A DNA stretch of 64,000 bases, taken from the NCBI GenBank assembly GCA_934234215.1, contig CAKQHB010000001.1, positions 62,001 to 126,000 on the forward strand, written 5' to 3'. The notes beneath the pieces are model-generated. The model worked only from the letters and a program-made list of their open reading frames with translations, did not search any database and was not told the origin of the DNA. Position numbers and translations under genes: made by a program. Origin of the DNA: an uncultured Cuneatibacter sp. (GTDB lineage: Bacteria > Bacillota > Clostridia > Lachnospirales > Lachnospiraceae). This document shows positions 18,755 through 26,074 of this stretch, piece by piece. Position 1 is the stretch's first letter. Each line of letters begins with the position of its first letter.

Positions 18755-20122
18755 TTACTTCCGATCCTTCAGCTCCACATACGGGCGCTCCTGCAGCACA
18801 ATGCTCTTATATGCAGGACGAATGATCTTCTCTATATTCAGCAATTCTTCCATGCGATGTGCACTCCATCCGACAATACGCGCTACCGCGAAGATCGGTG
18901 TGTACAGCTCCAGCGGAATGCCCAGCATGCTGTATACAAAGCCGCTGTAAAAGTCTACGTTCGGGCTGACGCCTTTGTACATCTTGCGGTTCTCGTTAAT
19001 CAACTCCGGTCCCAGCTTTTCGACGGATGTATACAGGGCATAATCCTCGTCTCTGCCCTTCGCCTGCGCCAGCTCCTCCACATAGCTGTGGAATACCTGC
19101 GCTCTGGGGTCGGACTTGGAATAAATCGCGTGTCCGATACCGTAGATCAGACCATTTCCATCAAAAGCTTCTTTTTTCAGAATCTTTGTCAGATATGCCG
19201 CCACTTCATCTTCATCGTGAGGGTCACGCACATGCTCCTTAATATCCTGCATCATCTGAACGACTTTGATGTTCGCACCACCATGACGATGACCTTTCAG
19301 AGAAGCCAATGCTGCTGCGATCGTCGCATAGGTGTCCGATCCGGACGACGTGACAACACGAGTCGTAAACGTGGAGTTGTTACCACCGCCATGCTCCATG
19401 TGCAGCATCAGCGCTGCATCGAGAACCTTTGCCTCCAGTTCTGTATACCGCATATCCGGGCGCAGCAGGCGCAGCAAATTCTCCGCCTCTGACAGCGACG
19501 GGTTAGAACGGTGAATGTATAAACTATCATCCAGACTATAATGCCGATATGCCTGATAGCCGTACACCGCCAGCAGCGGGAATACGCTGATCAGCATCAG
19601 ACATTGCCGCAACACATTCGCCGGACTCAAATCATTGACACGATCATCATACGAAGCCAACGTCAGAACGCTTCGCATCATACTGTTCATAATGTCCTTG
19701 CCGGATGCTTTCATAATAACATCCCGGACAAAATTCGTCGGAAGGCTTCTGCCGCCGCCCAGCACATCCTGAAACTCTTTCAGCTCCTGCGCATTTGGCA
19801 ATTCACCAAACAACAGCAAATACGCCGTGGACTCAAATCCAAAGCCGCCCTCTTTCGCCACACCGCGCACGAGATCCTTCACGTTGTAACCGCGGTACAG
19901 CAGCAGACCGTCGCAGGGGACATCCACGCCATTGACCTCTTTTACTGCCTTGACCTGTGAGATATTCGTTACTCCGGCGACAACACCCTTGCCGTTCTTG
20001 TCACGCAAACCGCGCTTCGCACCAAAATGTTCATACCAGCTGGGATCGATCTTGTAATCATCCCCCGTGCGGTTCAGCATCTTCTCAGCATACACATTCT
20101 GATTCCATCCGTACTGTTCCAT
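18755..20122 (-). CDS. gltA: Citrate synthase
   Basis: Condenses oxaloacetate and acetyl-CoA to citrate. 455 residues, matching the longer Firmicutes citrate/2-methylcitrate synthase type. The catalytic triad is visible: His in LMLHMEHGGGNNSTF, His in GIGHAIYSKSDPRA, and Asp in SPNVDFYSG. In an anaerobe it probably feeds glutamate synthesis through a partial TCA branch. No aconitase or isocitrate dehydrogenase gene is adjacent. Confidence 0.94.
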   Translation of the reverse strand: MEQYGWNQNVYAEKMLNRTGDDYKIDPSWYEHFGAKRGLRDKNGKGVVAGVTNISQVKAVKEVNGVDVPCDGLLLYRGYNVKDLVRGVAKEGGFGFESTAYLLLFGELPNAQELKEFQDVLGGGRSLPTNFVRDVIMKASGKDIMNSMMRSVLTLASYDDRVNDLSPANVLRQCLMLISVFPLLAVYGYQAYRHYSLDDSLYIHRSNPSLSEAENLLRLLRPDMRYTELEAKVLDAALMLHMEHGGGNNSTFTTRVVTSSGSDTYATIAAALASLKGHRHGGANIKVVQMMQDIKEHVRDPHDEDEVAAYLTKILKKEAFDGNGLIYGIGHAIYSKSDPRAQVFHSYVEELAQAKGRDEDYALYTSVEKLGPELINENRKMYKGVSPNVDFYSGFVYSMLGIPLELYTPIFAVARIVGWSAHRMEELLNIEKIIRPAYKSIVLQERPYVELKDRK

Positions 20123-20195
20123 ATCTGCCCCTTTCCGTCACATAACTGCTGCGGAACAGATCCGCAAAGCAAACCGTGAAAAGTTAAATTGGTCT

Positions 20196-20225
20196 TATTT
20201 AACCACAGATTGAATAAATATTCAA
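20196..20225 (-). promoter_or_regulatory. Probable citrate synthase promoter with overlapping palindrome
   Basis: Minus strand TTGAAT (20225-20220), 18-nt spacer, TAAATA (20201-20196). The -35 lies inside a perfect 16-bp palindrome, TTGAATA-TT-TATTCAA (20210-20225), which could be an operator. A small GCGGA/TCCGC hairpin follows in the leader. Confidence 0.5.
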
Positions 20226-20294
20226 GAGGCGGAGGGGAGATTCGTGAAAGGTTTTGCATATCTGGTATTTTTTCATCCAAGGAACAGCTGTATT

Positions 20295-21662
20295 TCACGG
20301 CTCATGCACCACTCCCACAAACAGCGGCAGTCCATCTTCCCCGGTTATCGCAAACACAAACGGGCGATCCAGTGTGAAGTCCACTTTCTTGTCTGGCGGA
20401 GCCGCTGCACCGCACACTTGCATGACGGTGTATGCCGCTGCCGCAACGCCCTCTTCGTCAATGGCTACTCGCGCAGCGTGCTCTGCCTCTGTGAGTGCCA
20501 CTTCGCCATCATCCGTCATCGGGGAGAAGTCTGCTTTTTCCGCATCAAAAACGTCCGAAATGCCCATTGCTTTCAGATCTTCAATGAGCTTTCTATCAGA
20601 AGAAATATCGAATTTCGGAACGGAAAGCTTGACAATATAGCGGTCACTTTCCGCGCTCTCGCCACCACTCAGCAGGAAGTCCAGCGTCTGCTCTTCGGAA
20701 AGAAGTTCTTCCGGTGTAATGCCCTCGTCCGGCAATAAGAACCACATTGCGCCGCTATTTTCTAAGCCCTTTGCAACTGCAGAAAAATGGTCACTCCAGT
20801 AGTAAGTATCATCGCTGCTGGCATGCATAAAATTACATGTCACATCCCCTGCATCGCTGTGGAATGTATCCTCTGTCGTGTTGCTTTCTGCAAATTCATA
20901 ATCCCATTTTGCCCGGAAATAAACGGTCGTTGCAAGTGCAAGAATCGTCTGCGGGTCCATTTTTAAGCCAGATGCCTGCTCGGAAAGCAATCCACCGGTC
21001 TGCTCATTGATCCAGTCCTGCAATGCCTTATTAAAATCATCTGAACCCATCTCGCCCTGAAATGAAGATGCATAATAATACATTGCCAGAGCATCCATTG
21101 TATCCTGCTTAAAATTCACCTGATCGTTTAACCATAAAGAACTTGCAAGTACACTTGTCACTGCGCCATCGTCACAATAATTCGCATTCCAGACTGCGGA
21201 TGCTTCTTTGCGAAGTGCATCCAAATCGTCGCTGCCCAACACATTCAAAATCTGTTCGCGACTTTGTCCGTCTGTCACTTCCGCCAACATCGCAAGAGCC
21301 ATATAAATGTTAATGGGCGAGCAGGCTTTGTTCTCGCCAGCTTCATCCGTAAGCAGCTGTGGAATTATTTTGCGAAGATATCCGTCCAGCACATCGGTGT
21401 AACCATCCGGCTGATCCTGTCTCTTTGCGCGATCCGCTCTCCATGCGTCATAAACCTTGTCGAAGCCTTCACTGTCGAACACGCCATTTCTCTTCATAAA
21501 CTTGCTCTCGTCCGGATAAGGTGCCATCTCCGGGTACACCGCCGATGCAACTTCATAACCTTTGTTCCGCTGAGATTTCGGTTGAGACGGGGTGTTGGAA
21601 CAAGCCACCAGAGAAAAACCGCTGATTGCAGCAAGCATAAGTGCAAAAAACCGTTTCATCAT
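20295..21662 (-). CDS. Serpin, lipid-anchored serine protease inhibitor
   Basis: 455 residues. The lipoprotein signal ends LVACS (Cys near 21), then a full serpin fold from about residue 85 (ENKACSPINIYMALAMLAEVTDG) to the C-terminal RPFVFAI...PLFVGVV. The hinge of the reactive loop, EEGVAAAAYTV from about 403, has the small residues needed for strand insertion, so it should be inhibitory. Counting from the hinge Gly as P15 puts Ala-Ala at P1-P1' (about 419-420), which would suit elastase-like proteases. Gut Clostridia serpins that inhibit neutrophil proteases are known (Eubacterium siraeum siropins). The target here is inferred. Confidence 0.9.
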   Translation of the reverse strand: MMKRFFALMLAAISGFSLVACSNTPSQPKSQRNKGYEVASAVYPEMAPYPDESKFMKRNGVFDSEGFDKVYDAWRADRAKRQDQPDGYTDVLDGYLRKIIPQLLTDEAGENKACSPINIYMALAMLAEVTDGQSREQILNVLGSDDLDALRKEASAVWNANYCDDGAVTSVLASSLWLNDQVNFKQDTMDALAMYYYASSFQGEMGSDDFNKALQDWINEQTGGLLSEQASGLKMDPQTILALATTVYFRAKWDYEFAESNTTEDTFHSDAGDVTCNFMHASSDDTYYWSDHFSAVAKGLENSGAMWFLLPDEGITPEELLSEEQTLDFLLSGGESAESDRYIVKLSVPKFDISSDRKLIEDLKAMGISDVFDAEKADFSPMTDDGEVALTEAEHAARVAIDEEGVAAAAYTVMQVCGAAAPPDKKVDFTLDRPFVFAITGEDGLPLFVGVVHEP

Positions 21663-21683
21663 CCATTTACCCTCCTTGTAAAC

Positions 21684-21709
21684 ATTGTATCATAGATGCT
21701 TTCATCTAT
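21684..21709 (-). promoter_or_regulatory. Serpin promoter -10 and adjacent hairpin
   Basis: Minus strand TACAAT (21689-21684) lies just downstream of a perfect inverted repeat ATAGATG-AAAG-CATCTAT (21692-21709) that occupies the spacer and -35 region. No good -35 is seen, which suggests activator or repressor control through the palindrome. Confidence 0.45.
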
Positions 21710-21747
21710 ATAACGCTGCGGAGGCGGATTACATTACGCGACTTTTT

Positions 21748-22686
21748 CTAAAATATAATGCTGATTCCGTGTGGCTCCATAATTTTTTGAACCAATTTTC
21801 TACTTGTCATCGATATTTTTTCATTCACATCTAAATCAAATGCAGTTGTTCCCATCACAACAATATTTCCCGATACCCCTTGGGAAATAAGATTTACCAT
21901 CTCATCTTCTGTTATCATTACATGTTCCTGAAACATATGCTGTACAAGTTTTGGTGTACTAAATAAAAGGATCTTTGCGCCACGATAAATCGTTTTCGTT
22001 CTTCGCATTACAGAACTGATCTTTCCCACAGTACCTTTATCGTCTGTTAGCACGCAAAGTTTCCCTTTTGGCATTCCGGGTAACTGTGATAAAATATGTA
22101 CACATATTACAATCAGCTCTTCCCCTAAATTATCGTCCTGCTCTTTCTTTTTTCTTACTGCCTCGAAAAATCTTTTATACAGATCCGATGATTTTAAATT
22201 CTTTCCTTCTAACACTTCAGACGTGAGTTTTTTATCCACATTCAGCGTTTCTGTAATTGTGCTGACTGGTGATTTCGCCACTCTAACAGCCCACATTAGA
22301 TACCCGTTTATTTTCTCATTTGTCGAAAAACACTCTGAAAGAATATCGTAGACATTTTCTTCATCAAATAAAATAATTTTGATACCGCTATTTTTCATCT
22401 CCCTCAAAAAATTGATCTGATTTTCCGTCAATCTCTGTTGCGGAGATGCCAGTTCCATCATAATGCACCTTGTAATAAAAATCACCATTTCGCGTTCTTT
22501 AAAATAGTTTATCAAAATGTTTCTTTCATTTTCCGGCAAACCCGAGTGTTTTTGAAAGGAACAGGCATCATAAAAGAGCACCCTTTTCGCAGAGAAAAAT
22601 ATCGTCACCTTTTCCTCAATTTTCGTTTCCATCAATGACTCTATTTCAAAAAAATTCTCTGGGGTTTCCGTATATGTTATCGCCAT
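21748..22686 (-). CDS. PIN-like domain protein of an XRE/ImmA-IrrE cassette
   Basis: 312 residues. The acidic positions fit a PIN-type nuclease: RVLFYDACSF (Asp about 40), RCIMMELAS (Glu), and KLCVLTDDKGTVG (Asp pair about 210). Similarity is by pattern only. It starts 3 nt after the ImmA/IrrE gene and ends the three-gene unit. DNA is visibly AT-richer than the neighbours, suggesting transfer. A PIN nuclease with an Xre regulator and Zn-peptidase resembles a toxin-antitoxin or defence module; the activity is not proven by sequence. Confidence 0.6.
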   Translation of the reverse strand: MAITYTETPENFFEIESLMETKIEEKVTIFFSAKRVLFYDACSFQKHSGLPENERNILINYFKEREMVIFITRCIMMELASPQQRLTENQINFLREMKNSGIKIILFDEENVYDILSECFSTNEKINGYLMWAVRVAKSPVSTITETLNVDKKLTSEVLEGKNLKSSDLYKRFFEAVRKKKEQDDNLGEELIVICVHILSQLPGMPKGKLCVLTDDKGTVGKISSVMRRTKTIYRGAKILLFSTPKLVQHMFQEHVMITEDEMVNLISQGVSGNIVVMGTTAFDLDVNEKISMTSRKLVQKIMEPHGISIIF

Positions 22687-22689
22687 GCT

Positions 22690-23493
22690 TTACTCCCCCC
22701 TGATTTTCGTATATAACTCGTGCATATTACAAAGCACTTTTCTTAATGTACGCTCATTGATATAGTTGTTCTCAATATATGCCTTTCCCCGTTCTCTCAC
22801 AAGCTTCTCCATGTGCGAAAATTCGTCTTTTCCTGATGCATCCATAATGCTCTCATCCAGCCACAGCTCTACCATTCTTTTTCTGATCTGCGTTCTGTCA
22901 AGATTGAAGAATTGTTCCGGAAGTGCACTTCCAGAAATCAGTCTCAACTCTAGACACCGAATTAAAACCGACATGTACGGCACCTGATAGTACGACATCA
23001 ATCGAATAATCGTATCAACTTCATTTCCACTGGATTCCTCTTTGAAATTTGCATACATTTTCCGAAAGCTAATTTCCGGCATTAACAGCATTCCCGCAAA
23101 AAGATTTGCTGCGTACTCTCCCTCATGCTCGTAATAATAATCGTCCGAAAATTCAACTTTTGAGACAAATTCATTTTTCCCGAAAAAGACATGATAAATC
23201 TCATGCGCAATTGCAAAATTCACATTCACGCTTGGTCGTGACGTATTCACCACAACATAACCCAGTCCCTCTCCGCGATAGCACAAAGCACCTATTTTAT
23301 CATCTGCAACAGGCATTTCAAAAATAAAGTAACCCTTCTTTTGAAAGGATGTACGAACAATCTGCAAAAGATTTCGAAGCTCACTCTCATATTCAATTCC
23401 AGCGAAGGCGCAGAACTGCCTTATCATAAAATAAATTTCTTCCCGTTTCTGATCACTATATGCAATGATTTTTCGCAAACGTTCTATATTCAT
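22690..23493 (-). CDS. ImmA/IrrE-family zinc metallopeptidase (DUF955)
   Basis: 267 residues. The zinc site is clear: AIAHEIYHVFFG (HExxH, about 114-118), with a third ligand probably in GEYAANLFAGMLLMP about 35 residues later. ImmA peptidases cleave the Xre-type repressor encoded next to them; the XRE gene here is 3 nt upstream. Predicted role: inducible release of the cassette from repression. Predicted Xre-COG2856 pairs are listed among toxin-antitoxin-like modules. Confidence 0.85.
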   Translation of the reverse strand: MNIERLRKIIAYSDQKREEIYFMIRQFCAFAGIEYESELRNLLQIVRTSFQKKGYFIFEMPVADDKIGALCYRGEGLGYVVVNTSRPSVNVNFAIAHEIYHVFFGKNEFVSKVEFSDDYYYEHEGEYAANLFAGMLLMPEISFRKMYANFKEESSGNEVDTIIRLMSYYQVPYMSVLIRCLELRLISGSALPEQFFNLDRTQIRKRMVELWLDESIMDASGKDEFSHMEKLVRERGKAYIENNYINERTLRKVLCNMHELYTKIRGE

Positions 23494-23496
23494 CTC

Positions 23497-23862
23497 TTAT
23501 TCCCTCGCTATATTCTCAAACCGACTTTTCGCGCTTAACACTTCATCCATATTCTCTATGAGTTCCATTAACTGTCTGGCAATTTTCTCTTGTTCTTTAG
23601 ACGGTTCGCCTGCATAAAACGCGATTTTATTCAATGCAAAATTCTCTGCCTGCGGAATATCCATCTCATCTGCCCAGAAGAACTCAATCCCCTTTCCCAA
23701 ACCACGCGCAATTTTCTCCATATCTGTGCCGCTCTCTTCCTGCACTCCGGTCAATATGCGCGACAGCTTGTTTTTCTCAATTCCTGTAACCATGCTGAGA
23801 TATGTCTGCTTAATTTTCATTTCAGACAAATATTTGTTTACGTTACTTATGAATTTTGTCAT
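23497..23862 (-). CDS. XRE-family helix-turn-helix regulator
   Basis: 121 residues from the ATG at 23862 (MTKFISNVNKYLSEMKIKQTYLS), which has GAGGG nine nt upstream; the longer frame to 23916 reads into the promoter. The HTH is IKQTYLSMVTGIEKNKLSRILTG. The C-terminal part (LARQLMELIENMDEVL) is helical and may dimerise or carry the ImmA cleavage site. First gene of the cassette, likely autoregulatory. Confidence 0.82.
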   Translation of the reverse strand: MTKFISNVNKYLSEMKIKQTYLSMVTGIEKNKLSRILTGVQEESGTDMEKIARGLGKGIEFFWADEMDIPQAENFALNKIAFYAGEPSKEQEKIARQLMELIENMDEVLSAKSRFENIARE

Positions 23863-23914
23863 GACATTTCTCCCTCTATCCTTTCGCGATCTGCGTTCGG
23901 TCTTCTTACATACC

Positions 23915-23942
23915 ATTATACTCTCATTATATCTTTGCGCAA
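23915..23942 (-). promoter_or_regulatory. Promoter of the XRE-ImmA-PIN cassette
   Basis: Minus strand TTGCGC (23942-23937), 16-nt spacer, TATAAT (23920-23915). A second TATAAT lies 11 nt upstream at 23931-23926. The duplicated -10 in AT-rich DNA would suit a repressor-controlled promoter. Confidence 0.55.
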
Positions 23943-24148
23943 CTACATTTCCTGTTATTTAAGATTATTTTTATTATTTGTATGATTATATACAATTTAT
24001 GTGAAATAATTACACTAAAATCTCATTTTCTAAGATTTTATATTGTCATGAACTCTTTCACATCGGAGCAGCAGAAAAGAAAAATATTCCGCGAATCCCC
24101 CGCATCAGCCGCCAGCTCACCCTCTCATTTTTCGCGATATTCTTCGCT

Positions 24149-24332
24149 GCCGAGTGACAAAAAAGAAAAATGTTCTGACATTCAGCGAGCTGCCGTCATG
24201 GAGTCTGCGCTGCCACTGCAGGCATGCACACCGTTCAAGCCTGAAAGGCGCGTTTGTGCATGCGCAGTGAACAGCAGTGCAGACGTAATAGGCAGCGGAG
24301 CGTGTCAGACATTCACCTTTCTGGCACTTGGC
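24149..24332 (+). repeat. Long palindrome E (hairpin family)
   Basis: 184 bp folding end to end: GCCGAGTG/CACTTGGC outside, then CTGACA/TGTCAG, GCTGCC/GGCAGC, TCTGCGCTGC/GCAGTGCAGA and GCATG-CAC/GTG-CATGC. The apex is CCGTTCAAGCC-tgaaa-GGCGCGTTTG. It is closely related to palindrome D: internal-loop sequences CATTCAGCGA, GTCATG and GGAGCG are identical while the GCTGCC/GGCAGC stem is replaced by ACATTC/GAATGT in D. It lies between the divergent XRE cassette and metF. No coding capacity is credible. Confidence 0.8.
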
Positions 24333-24364
24333 ATTCGCGCGTAACACGGAACTTCGAAAATCCC

Positions 24365-24393
24365 TTGCCTCCCTCCCCCTTTTTCTATATAAT
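24365..24393 (+). promoter_or_regulatory. Sigma-A promoter of metF-metH operon
   Basis: TTGCCT (24365-24370), exact 17-nt spacer, TATAAT (24388-24393). The start would fall near 24400, giving a leader of about 128 nt that contains repeat R3. I see no S-box or cobalamin riboswitch consensus in it. Confidence 0.75.
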
Positions 24394-24400
24394 AAAAACA

Positions 24401-24474
24401 GAATTCTGCGGCGGCTCGCGAAGCGCCAAATTCTGTTCCGCCGCAGTACGATCCACGCGGAGCACTTTCCGCGC
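24401..24474 (+). repeat. R3, short palindromic repeat in the metF leader
   Basis: 74 bp starting GAATTCTGCGGCGGCTCGCG; CTGCGGCGG pairs with CCGCCGCAG around the small CGCGAAGCG hairpin, and CGCGGAG...TTTCCGCG forms a second stem. Homologous to R1 and R4. By position it is the first part of the metF transcript, so it forms a structured 5' UTR. Confidence 0.75.
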
Positions 24475-24527
24475 AAGTTTTTCCGACCTTTTTCGGAACT
24501 AAATTTACAGAGAGGATTTCTATACAT

Positions 24528-25388
24528 ATGAAGATTTTAGATATTATCACCGGCGAGAAGCCGAGTTTGTCTTTTGAGGTGTTCCCTCCAAAGACGAGTG
24601 CAACTTATGAGTCTGTCCGCTCTGCGGCGGAGGCAATTGCAGATCTGCATCCCAGCTATATGAGCGTGACTTACGGTGCGGGCGGCGGCACTTCCGCATA
24701 CACGATGGACATTGCCCAGTGTATTCAGGCGAAGGGCGTTCCGTCACTGGCGCATCTGAGCTGTGTTTCTTCCACCAAGGCGCATGTTCAGGAGCAGCTT
24801 GCGGAACTGAAGGAGCGTGGCATTGAGAATGTGTTGGCGCTGCGCGGCGACATTCCGGACGGACTGGACATGGACCATCTGGAATATCATTATGCCAGCG
24901 AGCTGATTCCGGAGATTCGTTCTGCCGGAGATTTCTGCATTGGCGGAGCCTGCTACCCGGAGACGCATCCGGAGTGCGCGACTTCCATGGAAGATATCGC
25001 AAATCTGAAAAAGAAGGTGGACAGCGGCTGTCAGTTTTTGACGACGCAGATGTTTTTTGACAATAATATTTTCTATAATTTCTTATACCGCATCCGCGAA
25101 GCGGGCATCACGGTGCCGGTAGTTGCCGGTATTATGCCTGTGACAAATGCAAAGCAGATTGACCGCATTTGCAAGATTTCCGGCAATTCTCTGCCCCAGC
25201 GTTTTCATCATATTGTAGATCGCTTCGGCAGCAATCCGGCGGCGATGAAGCAGGCTGGTATTGCCTTTGCGACGGAGCAGGTCATTGATCTGTATGCAAA
25301 TGGCATCAACGCGGTACATATTTACTCGATGAATCACCCGGATGTCGCTGCAAAGATTCAGGAGAATCTCAGCGAGATCATTCGATGA
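24528..25388 (+). CDS. metF: 5,10-methylenetetrahydrofolate reductase
   Basis: FAD enzyme that reduces methylene-THF to methyl-THF, the methyl donor for MetH encoded in the same operon. 286 residues. LSFEVFPPKT (catalytic Glu), MSVTYGAGGG, LAHLSCVSST, ENVLALRGDIP and CIGGACYPETHPE are the standard blocks. The ATG follows GAGAGGA. It overlaps the next gene by 4 nt (ATGA). In Clostridia MetF can also serve the acetyl-CoA pathway, but no other gene of that pathway is adjacent. Confidence 0.95.
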   Translation: MKILDIITGEKPSLSFEVFPPKTSATYESVRSAAEAIADLHPSYMSVTYGAGGGTSAYTMDIAQCIQAKGVPSLAHLSCVSSTKAHVQEQLAELKERGIENVLALRGDIPDGLDMDHLEYHYASELIPEIRSAGDFCIGGACYPETHPECATSMEDIANLKKKVDSGCQFLTTQMFFDNNIFYNFLYRIREAGITVPVVAGIMPVTNAKQIDRICKISGNSLPQRFHHIVDRFGSNPAAMKQAGIAFATEQVIDLYANGINAVHIYSMNHPDVAAKIQENLSEIIR

Positions 25389-26074
25389 TGTCCCGCGACG
25401 CAGCTGCGCACTGCACTGGCACATCTGCTGAGCTGCATCCCGCAACGCCTACTGGCACAGCAGCTGCGCACTGCATCGTCCGCAAGGCGGAGGTGGCGAC
25501 AGATGCCGTTCCGCTGAATGTCATCGAGCTGCGCAACCGCATTGGGCAGAGACCGGAGACGCTGCCGGAAGGACTTTTTGAGGAGTGCATGGAGCAGCTG
25601 CGCAGGGTATTGGCATATCGCTATTGCTACACCCGCGTGCCGGTGCTGCGCCCGGAGGAGGGTGCGCTGGACCTGGGCTTTGGCGTGCTGCACAGCGCTT
25701 CGCTGAACCGCAATCTGGCGGGATGCGAGGAAGCGATTTTATTTGCGGCGACGATCGGCAGCGGTGCGGATCGATTGCTGCACCGGCTGTCCCTCACTTC
25801 CCCGACAAAGCGCTTTCTCGTGGACGCGATGGCGTCTACCGCAGCGGAGTCCCTTGCCGACTATGTGAACCGTGTGCTTGCAGAAGGGCTTGTCACTGCG
25901 CCCCGGTTCAGTCCGGGCTTCGGCGGCGTGCCGCTGTCGGTGCAGCCCGCGTTTCTGCATTGTCTCGATGCATCGAGGCAGATCGGCATTACTTTGTCCG
26001 AGACGAATTATATGAACCCTACAAAATCTGTGACAGCTCTCATTGGAATCCGGGAGAGCAGGAGGAATTTATGA
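25385..26074 (+). CDS. MetH reactivation-domain protein, stand-alone
   Basis: 229 residues matching the activation domain that is fused at the C-terminus of enterobacterial MetH. Diagnostic motifs are RFSPGFGGVPLSVQ and NYMNPTKSVTALIGI, the AdoMet-binding segments. The first roughly 40 residues (Ala/Thr/His-rich) are atypical, and a later start may be used. It overlaps metF and metH by 4 nt each. MetH here lacks this domain, so the protein probably reactivates oxidised cobalamin in trans. Confidence 0.87.
   Translation: MMSRDAAAHCTGTSAELHPATPTGTAAAHCIVRKAEVATDAVPLNVIELRNRIGQRPETLPEGLFEECMEQLRRVLAYRYCYTRVPVLRPEEGALDLGFGVLHSASLNRNLAGCEEAILFAATIGSGADRLLHRLSLTSPTKRFLVDAMASTAAESLADYVNRVLAEGLVTAPRFSPGFGGVPLSVQPAFLHCLDASRQIGITLSETNYMNPTKSVTALIGIRESRRNL

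Noticed and set aside
24117..24527. 136-codon frame on the minus strand before metF
   Set aside because: It reads through palindrome E and repeat R3, giving an Arg/Cys-rich translation with no similarity or ribosome binding site.
24394..24527. SAM (S-box) or cobalamin riboswitch upstream of metF
   Set aside because: Looked for the conserved core segments by eye and found none; the leader is occupied by R3. A covariance search would settle it.
25585..26070. N-terminal extension of metH by 162 residues
   Set aside because: It is an out-of-frame shadow of the activation-domain gene. The ATG at 26071 has AGGAGG and gives the canonical MetH start.
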